Of a stretch of DNA of 64,000 nt, positions 54,814 to 64,000 are shown one piece after another. This DNA comes from Kineococcus endophyticus. Its GTDB lineage: Bacteria; Actinomycetota; Actinomycetes; Actinomycetales; Kineococcaceae. The notes under the pieces are model-generated. The model worked only from the letters and a program-made list of their open reading frames with translations, was not told the DNA's origin and did not search any database. Each line of letters opens with the position of its first letter. The first letter of the stretch is position 1. The stretch is from assembly GCF_040796495.1 (NCBI RefSeq), contig NZ_JBFNQN010000017.1, positions 1-64,000 on the forward strand, in the 5' to 3' direction. Made by a program: the position numbers and the translations under genes.

Positions 54814-55538
54814 GCGCAGCCGGAGCCCGGGCGCTCGACCCGAGCCGGCCCCGGATGACCATCGGGGAGGTCATGGCGATCCTGTCGCCGGAGTTCTCCG
54901 ACATCACCATCTCCAAGATCCGCTTCCTCGAGGAGCAGGGGCTCGTCGAGCCGGGGCGCACGCCGTCGGGCTACCGGAAGTTCTCCTCCGACGACGTCGA
55001 CCGGCTGCGGTACGTCCTGTCCGCCCAGCGCGACCACTACCTCCCGCTCAGGGTCATCCGCGAGCACCTCGAGGCGATGGACCGCGGCCTGCAGGTGCCG
55101 GACCCGGTGGACGCGGCGCCACGGGTCCCCGGCACCGAACCCCCGGTGACGGCGGGTGTCGAGCGCTTCGACGGCCACGCCGCCGGACTGCGGCTGACCC
55201 GCGGCGAGCTGCTGCGCGAGTCCGGGGTGGAGGCCGACCTGCTCGACGCCCTCGAGGGGTACGGCGTGCTGTCGCCGGCCCCCGGCGGCCCCTGGTACGA
55301 CGGCGAGGCCCTCGAGGTGCTGCGCGCGGCGGCCGCCCTCGCGGCCCACGGCATCGAGGCCCGGCACCTGCGGATGTTCCGGACGGCCGCCGACCGCGAG
55401 GTCGCGCTGGCCGACCAGGTCGCCGCGCCCCTGCAGCGGACGGGCCAGCGCGACCAGGTCGCGCGGGAGATCGCCGCCGCCGGTCTGCGGCTGCACACGG
55501 CCCTCGTCGCGGGTGCCCTCGGACGCACCGTCCGCTGA
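54810..55538 (+). CDS. ftsR: MerR family regulator, FtsR type
   Basis: A 242-residue DNA-binding protein with an N-terminal MerR helix-turn-helix (LSPEFSDITISKIRFLEEQG, RTPSGYRKFSSDDVDRLR) and a longer C-terminal domain. It is the positional ortholog of Rv1828 and of the corynebacterial regulator FtsR, which activates ftsZ. The effector domain has no metal-binding cysteines. It is coupled to garA. Confidence 0.85.
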   Translation: MSAAGARALDPSRPRMTIGEVMAILSPEFSDITISKIRFLEEQGLVEPGRTPSGYRKFSSDDVDRLRYVLSAQRDHYLPLRVIREHLEAMDRGLQVPDPVDAAPRVPGTEPPVTAGVERFDGHAAGLRLTRGELLRESGVEADLLDALEGYGVLSPAPGGPWYDGEALEVLRAAAALAAHGIEARHLRMFRTAADREVALADQVAAPLQRTGQRDQVAREIAAAGLRLHTALVAGALGRTVR

Positions 55539-55596
55539 CCCGGCGGCACGTCGTCCGCGCGCCGGTTCCGGCGGGGTGCCGGACTCCGGCGAGGGG

Positions 55597-55602
55597 TACG
55601 GT
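55597..55602 (+). promoter_or_regulatory. -10 box for bifunctional nuclease gene
   Basis: TACGGT is 6 bases before GTG 55609, fitting a leaderless start. It supports this start over upstream in-frame codons. Confidence 0.5.
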
Positions 55603-55608
55603 GAACGG

Positions 55609-56088
55609 GTGCGAGCACTCGATGTCGTCGGTGTCAGGGTCGAGATGCCCTCCAACAACCCCATCGTCCTGCTGCGGGAACGCGACGGGGACCGCTACCT
55701 GCCGATCTGGATCGGAGCGCCCGAGGCCAGCGCGATCGCCTTCGCCCAGCAGGGCGTCGTCCCGCCGCGGCCGCTGACGCACGACCTGCTCAAGGACGTC
55801 ATCGAGGCCGTCGGCCGTCGGGTCGAGGAGGTCCGGATCGTCGCGGTCAAGGACAACGTGTACTACGCCGAGCTGGCCTTCGACGGCGGTCTGACGGTCA
55901 GCTCGCGCACCTCCGACGCCATCGCCCTGGCGCTGCGGGTGGGCTGCGCCATCGTGGGGGCCGAGGGCGTGCTGGACTCGGGGGGCGTTCCCGTCCCCGA
56001 CGAGGACGAGGACGAGGTGGAGAAGTTCCGCGAGTTCCTCGACCACATCACCCCCGAGGACTTCGAGTCCGGCTCGGGGGAGCGCTGA
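55609..56088 (+). CDS. bifunctional nuclease domain (DUF151) protein
   Basis: A 159-residue protein of the bifunctional-nuclease/DUF151 family (Rv1829 equivalent). The core (LDVVGVRVEMPSNNPIVLLR, YLPIWIGAPEASAIAFAQQG, RTSDAIALALRVGC) is well conserved. Some plant and bacterial members show DNase and RNase activity; the physiological role in actinomycetes is unclear. A short acidic tail follows the domain. Confidence 0.9.
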   Translation: MRALDVVGVRVEMPSNNPIVLLRERDGDRYLPIWIGAPEASAIAFAQQGVVPPRPLTHDLLKDVIEAVGRRVEEVRIVAVKDNVYYAELAFDGGLTVSSRTSDAIALALRVGCAIVGAEGVLDSGGVPVPDEDEDEVEKFREFLDHITPEDFESGSGER

Positions 56089-56160
56089 CGGTCCCCCCGC
56101 CGGGTCGGGGGCCGGGCGGGTCACAGAAGGGTCACGGGTCGCGCCACGCCGCGCGCCTCG

Positions 56161-56189
56161 TTGACGCTCCGAGGGTGCTCTTCTACGGT
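56161..56189 (+). promoter_or_regulatory. strong sigma-70-type promoter for second merR gene
   Basis: TTGACG (56161-56166) and TACGGT (56184-56189) are separated by exactly 17 bases. This is the best housekeeping promoter seen in the window. The MerR start is then GTG 56249, giving a leader of about 50 bases. Confidence 0.75.
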
Positions 56190-56248
56190 CGGTGTGCAGG
56201 ACGCTCCCGGACGAATCCTCGTCGGGTGGCGATGACGAGGAGGCCGGC

Positions 56249-56860
56249 GTGAGCAGTGGCGACGCAGTCGCGGGGTCGTCGCGGAAGGTGTCCCGACCCG
56301 TGCGTGCACAGGGTCTGCTCTTCGCCGAGGACCTCCCGGACCTCGACGAGGAGGTCGGGTACCGCGGTCAGACGGCCTGCAAGGCCGCCGGCATCACGTA
56401 CCGCCAGCTCGACTACTGGGCCCGCACCGGGCTCGTCGAACCCAGCGTCCGCGGGGCCTCCGGCTCCGGGTCCCAGCGCCTGTACGGGTTCCGCGACATC
56501 CTCGTCCTGAAGGTCGTGAAGCGGCTCCTGGACACCGGCGTCTCGCTTCACCAGATCCGCACCGCCGTCACGCACCTGCGCGAGCGCGGTGTCGACGACC
56601 TCGCGCAGATCACGCTCATGTCCGACGGGGCCAGCGTCTACGAGTGCACGTCCGCCGACGAGGTCATCGACCTCGTGCAGGGCGGTCAGGGAGTGTTCGG
56701 CATCGCCGTCGGCCGGGTGTGGCGGGAGGTGGAGGGTGAGCTGGCCTCGCTGCCGAGCGAGCGCCCCACCGACCGCGAGCAGGCCGAAGCCCCCGCCGAC
56801 CCCGCGGTCGTGCTGGCCGACGAGCTGTCCCGCCGGCGCGCCGCCCGAGAAGCCGGCTGA
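56249..56860 (+). CDS. MerR family regulator (Rv1830 type)
   Basis: A 203-residue MerR-family protein equivalent to Rv1830. The DNA-binding part reads GYRGQTACKAAGITYRQLDY and WARTGLVEPSVRGASGSGSQ, followed by a helical linker and a small C-terminal domain. GTG 56249 is preferred because GAGGAGG stands 6 bases upstream and the strong promoter at 56161 would start RNA after the earlier GTG 56192. Its target is unknown. Confidence 0.87.
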   Translation: MSSGDAVAGSSRKVSRPVRAQGLLFAEDLPDLDEEVGYRGQTACKAAGITYRQLDYWARTGLVEPSVRGASGSGSQRLYGFRDILVLKVVKRLLDTGVSLHQIRTAVTHLRERGVDDLAQITLMSDGASVYECTSADEVIDLVQGGQGVFGIAVGRVWREVEGELASLPSERPTDREQAEAPADPAVVLADELSRRRAAREAG

Positions 56861-57048
56861 CCTCCGCCCCACCCCGACCTCACCCTGCGTCACCCCGCGC
56901 CTGGCCGGGTGGTGGATCGTCGACGCAGAGGGTCGCTAGGTCCGGCCCGTAGCGTCGACGAGCTCATCCCCGCCGGCGGCGCCGTCACGCACGGTCGAGG
57001 TCGGAGGCTTCCCCGGAAGCCCCCGACTCCTCAGTCCAGCAGTTCGGC

Positions 57049-57738
57049 TCAGTCCAGCAGCTCGGCGCGCGGCATCGCCTGCAGGGCGAAGGGGTCGGTC
57101 ACCCAGTCGTGGGCGTCCGGCAGCCAGATGACGGCGGCCAGCAGCGAGTCCGCCCACGTGCTCAGCAGCTCGTCGAGACCGACGCGCCAGGAGTGCTGGT
57201 AGCCCTCGCCGTCCTCGGCGAGGACGAGTTGCTCCACCACGGCCCGGCTGGATCCGAGACGCACCGCGATGAGCTCCTCGTCGCGGGCGAACACCGGCAG
57301 CAGGGCGGGTGGTGCCGCCAGGCCCGGACCCTGACCGGTCGCGCGGGCGACGGCCTCCTCCAGGCGCAGCGGCACCCAGCCGCCGGGGCCGACGGTGGGG
57401 GAGCTGGTCCGGAACGTCGTCCGCACCGGGTCGACCCCGTCGACGGCCCGCCACCACGCCCGGGCGGCGCGGGGGATGAGCAGGCCCATCTGGCGCTCGA
57501 CCGCGTCGAGCTGGGCGTCGTCCACGCCCGGGCGCAGCCGCGTGGCGATGTCGGCGCCCGAGCGCGTCCAGTGCGAGCGGAGGCGTTGCACCAGAGCGCT
57601 GATGCGGTCGGCCTCGGGGTCGACCGGGAGGGCGCGACGGCCGGTCGTCGGCGGTGCGGCGGCCCGCGCGGGGCGGACGACGCGCGCGGGGGCTTCAGCG
57701 CGCGGGGACCCGGTGAGGGGGATGTTGGACGACGTCAC
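57049..57738 (-). CDS. SMI1/KNR4 (SUKH)-like protein
   Basis: A 229-residue protein. After a disordered N-terminal part, the region from about residue 60 (LRPGVDDAQLDAVERQMGLL, PRAARAWWRAVDGVD, PLRLEEAVARATGQG) has the SUKH/SMI1-KNR4 pattern, in which such domains act as binding or immunity proteins. Family assignment is by pattern only. GTG 57738 follows an AAGGAGGT ribosome site. It lies downstream of the orphan ParA gene on the same strand, 121 bases away. No toxin gene is adjacent. Confidence 0.7.
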   Translation of the reverse strand: MTSSNIPLTGSPRAEAPARVVRPARAAAPPTTGRRALPVDPEADRISALVQRLRSHWTRSGADIATRLRPGVDDAQLDAVERQMGLLIPRAARAWWRAVDGVDPVRTTFRTSSPTVGPGGWVPLRLEEAVARATGQGPGLAAPPALLPVFARDEELIAVRLGSSRAVVEQLVLAEDGEGYQHSWRVGLDELLSTWADSLLAAVIWLPDAHDWVTDPFALQAMPRAELLD

Positions 57739-57859
57739 GAGACCTCCTTGGACCCGCGGCGGGCGCGGGGAGAGCGGGGGCGGCACCAACAGGACCATTG
57801 TGCGCACGACCCGTCGATTGACGGTAGGCGCAGCGCAACCTTCCTGCACGTTGTGACGT

Positions 57860-58642
57860 CTAGAAACTCCCTGCGGTTCCCCTCGCCGTCTCCAGGACCC
57901 GGTCGAGCAGCGAGTCGAACTGAGCCGCAAGCGTTCTCGCCGTCCGCGTCTTCAGCGCGTGCAGGGGGACCCCGGCGCCCTGGGACTGCGGGACGGACAC
58001 CCGGTCGGGCAGCGGGTCGAGGACCAGGTCACCGAACAGGCCGCGCAGTTCCTCGAACCGGAACCGCTGTTCGCCGGACCGCTGCGTGAACCGGTTGACG
58101 ACGATGCCCACGACGCTCGGGCCGGACCGCAACGACCGCACCTCGCGCAGCGTCCGGTCGACGGCGGCGACCGAGAACCGGCTGGCGTCCGAGACGACGA
58201 GCACCGCGTCCGCGGCGCGCCACGCCGAGCGGGTCAGGCCGTTGAGGGAGGGGGGTGTGTCGAGGATGGCCAGGTCGTGGTCGTCCAGCTTGCGCAGTGC
58301 GCGGCGCAGCGCCTTGAGCTCCTCCTCGTCGGCGTCGGGGGTGTCGCGCCGGGCCGAGTCGGCGGACCCGCTGACGACGTCGAGCAGCCCGGGGTGGTCG
58401 TCGACCCAGCCGCTCGGCGCGACGGCGTCCTCGGCGACGCGCCGCTTGGGGGAGGTCAGGACGGCGGCGACGTCGTGCGCGCGCTGGGCCGTCACGTCCA
58501 GCCCCGACGTCGCGTCGGCCTGCGGGTCCAGGTCCACCACCAGGGTGCTGGTGCCGCGGGCCAGGGCGGCCGACGCGAGACCCAGCACGACGGAGGTCTT
58601 GCCGACACCGCCCTTGGCACTGCAGACGGCGAGGGTGATCAC
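57860..58642 (-). CDS. orphan ParA/MinD-family ATPase
   Basis: A 260-residue ParA-like ATPase with a full deviant Walker A (VCSAKGGVGKTSVVLGLASA), VVDLDPQADATSGL (A') and LAILDTPPSLNGLTRSAWRA (Walker B). No parB-like partner is adjacent. GTG 58642 is chosen over GTG 58648 because a TAGGTT box lies exactly 6 bases upstream of it and would start a leaderless mRNA. The gene is divergent from the gcvP leader. It may position a membrane or DNA cargo; the cargo is unknown. Confidence 0.87.
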   Translation of the reverse strand: MITLAVCSAKGGVGKTSVVLGLASAALARGTSTLVVDLDPQADATSGLDVTAQRAHDVAAVLTSPKRRVAEDAVAPSGWVDDHPGLLDVVSGSADSARRDTPDADEEELKALRRALRKLDDHDLAILDTPPSLNGLTRSAWRAADAVLVVSDASRFSVAAVDRTLREVRSLRSGPSVVGIVVNRFTQRSGEQRFRFEELRGLFGDLVLDPLPDRVSVPQSQGAGVPLHALKTRTARTLAAQFDSLLDRVLETARGTAGSF

Positions 58643-58648
58643 GCGCAC

Positions 58649-58654
58649 AACCTA
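58649..58654 (-). promoter_or_regulatory. -10 box for orphan parA
   Basis: On the minus strand TAGGTT lies 6 bases before GTG 58642, the usual spacing of the leaderless starts in this window. Confidence 0.5.
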
Positions 58655-58726
58655 GCGCCGTCGGGCCCACGGACCCGGCTCGACGCCCCGCGTGCCCGCC
58701 GACGGGGACCTCGGCGCGCGACCCCG

Positions 58727-58732
58727 TAGACT
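58727..58732 (+). promoter_or_regulatory. -10 box for gcvP riboswitch transcript
   Basis: TAGACT precedes the riboswitch by about 20 bases. It would start the leader RNA near 58739. Confidence 0.5.
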
Positions 58733-58744
58733 GACGGCGGCCGT

Positions 58745-58840
58745 TCACCCCGTGTGGGAGAGACTCCGACCCGATCCGGGCCGGGGCGCCGAAGGGGCAA
58801 CATCCCCGGAACCTCTCAGGCGGAAGGACCACGTGGGGCA
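58745..58840 (+). promoter_or_regulatory. glycine riboswitch, single aptamer
   Basis: The leader of gcvP contains GGGAGAG, CGCCGAAGGGGCAA and CCTCTCAGGCGGAAGGACC in order, the conserved core of a glycine aptamer. Only one aptamer is visible; the usual second copy is absent. A downstream inverted repeat (GGAGGTC 58882-58888 with GACCTCC 58905-58911) ends just before the GGAG ribosome site (58912-58915) and may be the expression platform. Confidence 0.85.
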
Positions 58841-58920
58841 GGCCGCTCTGGAACGTGCCGTCCGCGGCGTGTGACAGACGGGGAGGTCCGTCCGCGCAAC
58901 GCCAGACCTCCGGAGCGTCC

Positions 58921-61791
<2,871 letters not shown>

Positions 61792-61799
61792 CGGGTGCG

Positions 61800-61805
61800 T
61801 AGGAT
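61800..61805 (+). promoter_or_regulatory. -10 box before NfeD gene
   Basis: TAGGAT lies 12 bases before GTG 61818 and 21 before GTG 61827. With AGGGGG at 61813-61818 it fits a short-leader transcript of the NfeD-SPFH pair. Confidence 0.4.
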
Positions 61806-61817
61806 CACCGTCAGGGG

Positions 61818-62312
61818 GTGATCACCGTGGAGTTCCTGGACGCCTTGCTCGACCGCAGCTGGCTGCTGTGGATCGCGGCCGCGCTCGTCCTGGGGATCCT
61901 GGAGATCACCGCGATCGACCTGGTCTTCGCCATGCTCGCCGGCGGCGCCCTCGCGGGCGCCGCCGCCGACGCGTTCGGCCTCAGCTTCGTCTGGCAGGTC
62001 GTCCTGGCGGCCCTCGTCGCCGCCCTGCTCATCGGAACCATCCGCCCCGTCCTGCTGCGGCGGTTGCGGATGCCACCGGTCGGCACGACGAACGCGGCCG
62101 CGCTCGTGGGGCGCCCCGCGCTCGTCCTCGCCGACGTCACGGTCCGCGGCGGGCAGGTCAAGCTCGCCGGTGAGACGTGGTCGGCGCGGTCGGCCGGTCC
62201 GGCGTTCGCGGCCGGTGACGACGTGGTCGTCACCGCGATCGACGGCGCGACGGCCGTCATCGGCCCCTTGCCCGCGACCCCACCGCCGACGGCGGTCCCG
62301 GAGGGTCCCTGA
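61818..62312 (+). CDS. NfeD family membrane protein
   Basis: A 164-residue short NfeD protein. Two to three hydrophobic segments (SWLLWIAAALVLGILEITAI, LVFAMLAGGALAGAAADAF, VVLAALVAALLIGTI) precede a C-terminal OB-fold domain (ALVGRPALVLADVTVRGGQV, FAAGDDVVVTAIDG). NfeD partners SPFH proteins in membrane microdomains, and such a gene follows. GTG 61827 with AGGGGG upstream is an alternative start. Confidence 0.88.
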   Translation: MITVEFLDALLDRSWLLWIAAALVLGILEITAIDLVFAMLAGGALAGAAADAFGLSFVWQVVLAALVAALLIGTIRPVLLRRLRMPPVGTTNAAALVGRPALVLADVTVRGGQVKLAGETWSARSAGPAFAAGDDVVVTAIDGATAVIGPLPATPPPTAVPEGP

Positions 62313-62331
62313 TGGACCGAGAGGAACGCTG

Positions 62332-63399
62332 ATGGACAACGTCGTGACCCTGATCGTCCTGGTGCTCGTCATCCTGTTCGCGGTGACGGTGATCATCCGG
62401 ACGATCCGGATCGTCCCGCAGGCCACGGCCGTCATCGTCGAACGCCTCGGGCGGTACTCACGGACCTTGGACGCCGGGCTGCACTTCCTCGTGCCGTTCA
62501 TCGACAAGGTGCGCGCGAACGTCGACCTGCGCGAACAGGTCGTCTCGTTCCCGCCGCAGCCGGTCATCACGTCCGACAACCTCGTCGTCAGCATCGACAC
62601 GGTCATCTACTACCAGCCGACCGACCCGAAGTCGGCGACGTACGAGATCGCGAACTACATCCAGGGCATCGAGCAGCTCACGGTCACGACGTTGCGCAAC
62701 GTCATCGGGTCTCTCGACCTCGAGCAGACCCTGACGAGCCGCGACCAGATCAACGGTCAGTTGCGCGGGGTGCTCGACGAGGCGACCGGACGCTGGGGGA
62801 TCCGCGTGAACCGCGTGGAGCTCAAGGCGATCGACCCGCCCGCGAGCGTCCAGGACTCGATGGAGAAGCAGATGCGCGCCGAACGCGACCGGCGCGCCGC
62901 GATCCTCAACGCCGAGGGTTCCAAGCAGTCGCAGATCCTCACGGCCGAGGGCGAGAAGCAGTCCTCGATCCTGCGGGCCGAGGGTCAGGCGCAGGCCGCG
63001 ATCCTGCGCTCGCAGGGTGAGGCGAAGGCCATCACCCAGGTGTTCGACGCCATCCACCGCGGCGACCCGGACCCGAAGCTGCTGGCCTACCAGTACCTGC
63101 AGACGCTGCCGCAGATCGCCCGCGGCGACGCGAACAAGGTCTGGATCGTCCCCAGCGAACTCAACGACGCGCTCAAGGGTTTCGGGTCGATGTTCTCCGC
63201 CCACGGGGGCCCCGACGCCGCCGCGCCGCGCCGCCGCGAGGCCCAGGACGGCGACTCCGCCCACGACGCTGCCCACGACGCCGGTCTGCCCGACGTCGTC
63301 CTGGAGGACCCGGCCGAGGCGCTCAAGCGCGCCCGCGAGGAGGCCGCCGGTGCCGCGCGGGACGCCGAGGGCGCGACCCGCCTCAGCAAGGACGACTAG
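62332..63399 (+). CDS. SPFH/Band 7 domain protein (QmcA/stomatin-like)
   Basis: A 355-residue membrane-anchored SPFH protein. One N-terminal helix (about residues 5-22, VTLIVLVLVILFAVTVII) is followed by the Band 7 domain (VPQATAVIVERLGRYSRTLD) and a helical Glu/Ala/Gln-rich region (EGSKQSQILTAEGEKQSSIL). Flotillin/stomatin-type proteins form ring-like scaffolds with NfeD. It has GAGAGGAAC before ATG 62332. Its stop TAG and that of the convergent CtaG-like gene share the bases CTAG. Confidence 0.92.
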   Translation: MDNVVTLIVLVLVILFAVTVIIRTIRIVPQATAVIVERLGRYSRTLDAGLHFLVPFIDKVRANVDLREQVVSFPPQPVITSDNLVVSIDTVIYYQPTDPKSATYEIANYIQGIEQLTVTTLRNVIGSLDLEQTLTSRDQINGQLRGVLDEATGRWGIRVNRVELKAIDPPASVQDSMEKQMRAERDRRAAILNAEGSKQSQILTAEGEKQSSILRAEGQAQAAILRSQGEAKAITQVFDAIHRGDPDPKLLAYQYLQTLPQIARGDANKVWIVPSELNDALKGFGSMFSAHGGPDAAAPRRREAQDGDSAHDAAHDAGLPDVVLEDPAEALKRAREEAAGAARDAEGATRLSKDD

Positions 63400-64000
63400 C
63401 CGCCGCGTACGGGATGTCTGCACGCCGACCCCTGTTGGGCCCCCTGACCCCCGTTCCCGGGGCCGGCCTGCAGACATCCCGTACGGACGTCGGTGACGGT
63501 CCCTCGGGTCGAGCGCGCGGCACGCGGCGCGGTCCGCCGGTACCACCGCGACCACACGGCGACGGCGGTCCCCACCTCCACGACGTCACCTCCGACGAAG
63601 AGCAGCTCCGCGGCCGGTCCGGCGCCGGCCGCGGAGCAGAGCTTGGCCGTGATCCCGTGGACGGCGGCGACGACGAGCAGGGCGAGCGTGCTCGTCACGG
63701 TCCCGGGTCGTCCCCGCGCGGGGTCGGGACCCGCGACGACCGTCGCGAGCAGCCAGCTCGCGAGGGCCATGTGGACCATGAGCGGCGCGTGCAGCCCGTG
63801 CGGGACGGGCGCCAGGTAGAACAGCGGGGCGCCGGACGCCGCGAGGACCGTCGCGACCGGCCACCACGTCACGGCGCGCGCCCACCGGCCGTGCAGGAGC
63901 CGCACCAGCGCTCGCCGTGGCCGGGAGCGGAGCACCCGCAGGGTGAGCGCGACCGGACCGGACAGCGCGAACAGGACCGGCGCGGCCATCGTCGCCAGCA
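63396..64000 (-). CDS. CtaG-like cytochrome oxidase assembly protein (partial)
   Basis: The 3' part of a polytopic membrane protein. Its pattern (APVLFALSGPVALTLRVLRS, then FYLAPVPHGLHAPLMVHMAL, then SWLLATVVAGPDPA) resembles the caa3-type oxidase assembly factor CtaG. The window cuts the gene: the frame stays open to base 64000, and the ATG at 63989 falls within the homologous region, so the true start is beyond the window. The last 30 or so residues (GCLQAGPGNGGQGAQQGSAC and on) are encoded by the long inverted repeat and are unlike the family. Confidence 0.78.
   Translation of the reverse strand, partial: LATMAAPVLFALSGPVALTLRVLRSRPRRALVRLLHGRWARAVTWWPVATVLAASGAPLFYLAPVPHGLHAPLMVHMALASWLLATVVAGPDPARGRPGTVTSTLALLVVAAVHGITAKLCSAAGAGPAAELLFVGGDVVEVGTAVAVWSRWYRRTAPRAARSTRGTVTDVRTGCLQAGPGNGGQGAQQGSACRHPVRGG
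63406..63485. repeat. long inverted repeat, 17-bp perfect arms
   Basis: CGTACGGGATGTCTGCA (63406-63422) and TGCAGACATCCCGTACG (63469-63485) are perfectly complementary. Inside them GCCGACCCC and GGGGCCGGC add nine more positions with one mismatch. It lies 7 bases after the SPFH stop and inside the 3' end of the opposed CtaG-like gene, so it may be a bidirectional terminator or a mobile palindromic element. Confidence 0.85.

Noticed and set aside
58841-58920. A second glycine aptamer between the first aptamer and gcvP
   Set aside because: No second GGAGAG/GCCGAAGGGGCAA/CTCTCAGG set is present in these 80 bases.

Overview
The window is about 74% G+C, uses GTG starts very freely and packs genes with many 4-base start/stop overlaps. 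Gene order and domain content point to a high-GC actinomycete. Chemotaxis genes and the overall content would suit a motile member of the Kineosporiaceae such as Kineococcus, but the species is inferred and not proven here. Almost everything on the plus strand falls into two blocks whose order matches conserved actinobacterial neighbourhoods (in Mycobacterium tuberculosis nomenclature, roughly Rv1691-Rv1713 and Rv1822-Rv1832).

Region 1 (1-16.8 kb): a 5S rRNA with its terminator ends an rRNA operon. A minus-strand DUF1015 gene follows, then a plus-strand run: TPR protein, HAD phosphatase, small conserved protein, tlyA, nadK, recN, steA, steB. Three envelope genes come next (MraY-like phosphoglycosyl transferase, MurJ-like flippase, GT4 glycosyltransferase), then pyrG and a NUDIX hydrolase. 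A minus-strand pair encodes an Aer-type PAS protein and a soluble methyl-accepting protein, which together look like a split aerotaxis receptor.

Region 2 (16.8-38.7 kb): xerD, parA, scpA, scpB, rluB, aroH, tyrA, cmk, plsC, der and tRNA-Pro form a chromosome-maintenance and growth block. It is interrupted between parA and scpA by a 12 kb insert. The insert holds a stand-alone adenylation-carrier-thioesterase (NRPS-like) enzyme and a Tad/Flp pilus locus (CpaB, a MinD-like protein with a degenerate P-loop, TadA, TadB, TadC, Flp pilin, two TadE-like pseudopilins, a TadG-like protein). The locus ends in three coupled envelope genes of unknown function: a lipoprotein, a secreted protein and a membrane LysM-like protein.

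Region 3 (38.7-51.0 kb) is accessory: TetR regulator, YnfA-type membrane protein, glycerol-dehydrogenase-like enzyme, a NitT/TauT-type ABC importer with a flavin-dependent monooxygenase (a probable scavenging operon for an organosulfur or organonitrogen compound), helicase HrpA, an Hsp20 chaperone under a CIRCE-like operator, and a short-chain dehydrogenase.

Region 4 (51.0-64 kb): CDP-alcohol phosphatidyltransferase, DUF881, small basic protein, DUF881, gcvH, garA, ftsR-type MerR, bifunctional-nuclease-domain protein, second MerR, a SUKH-like gene and an orphan ParA on the minus strand, then gcvP behind a single-aptamer glycine riboswitch. An NfeD/SPFH pair and a partial CtaG-like gene close the window. 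Regulation visible in the sequence includes many TAnnnT boxes 6-10 bases before the start codon, which suggests leaderless mRNAs, one near-consensus -35/-10 promoter, a CIRCE operator and the riboswitch. No CRISPR array, insertion sequence or prophage was seen.
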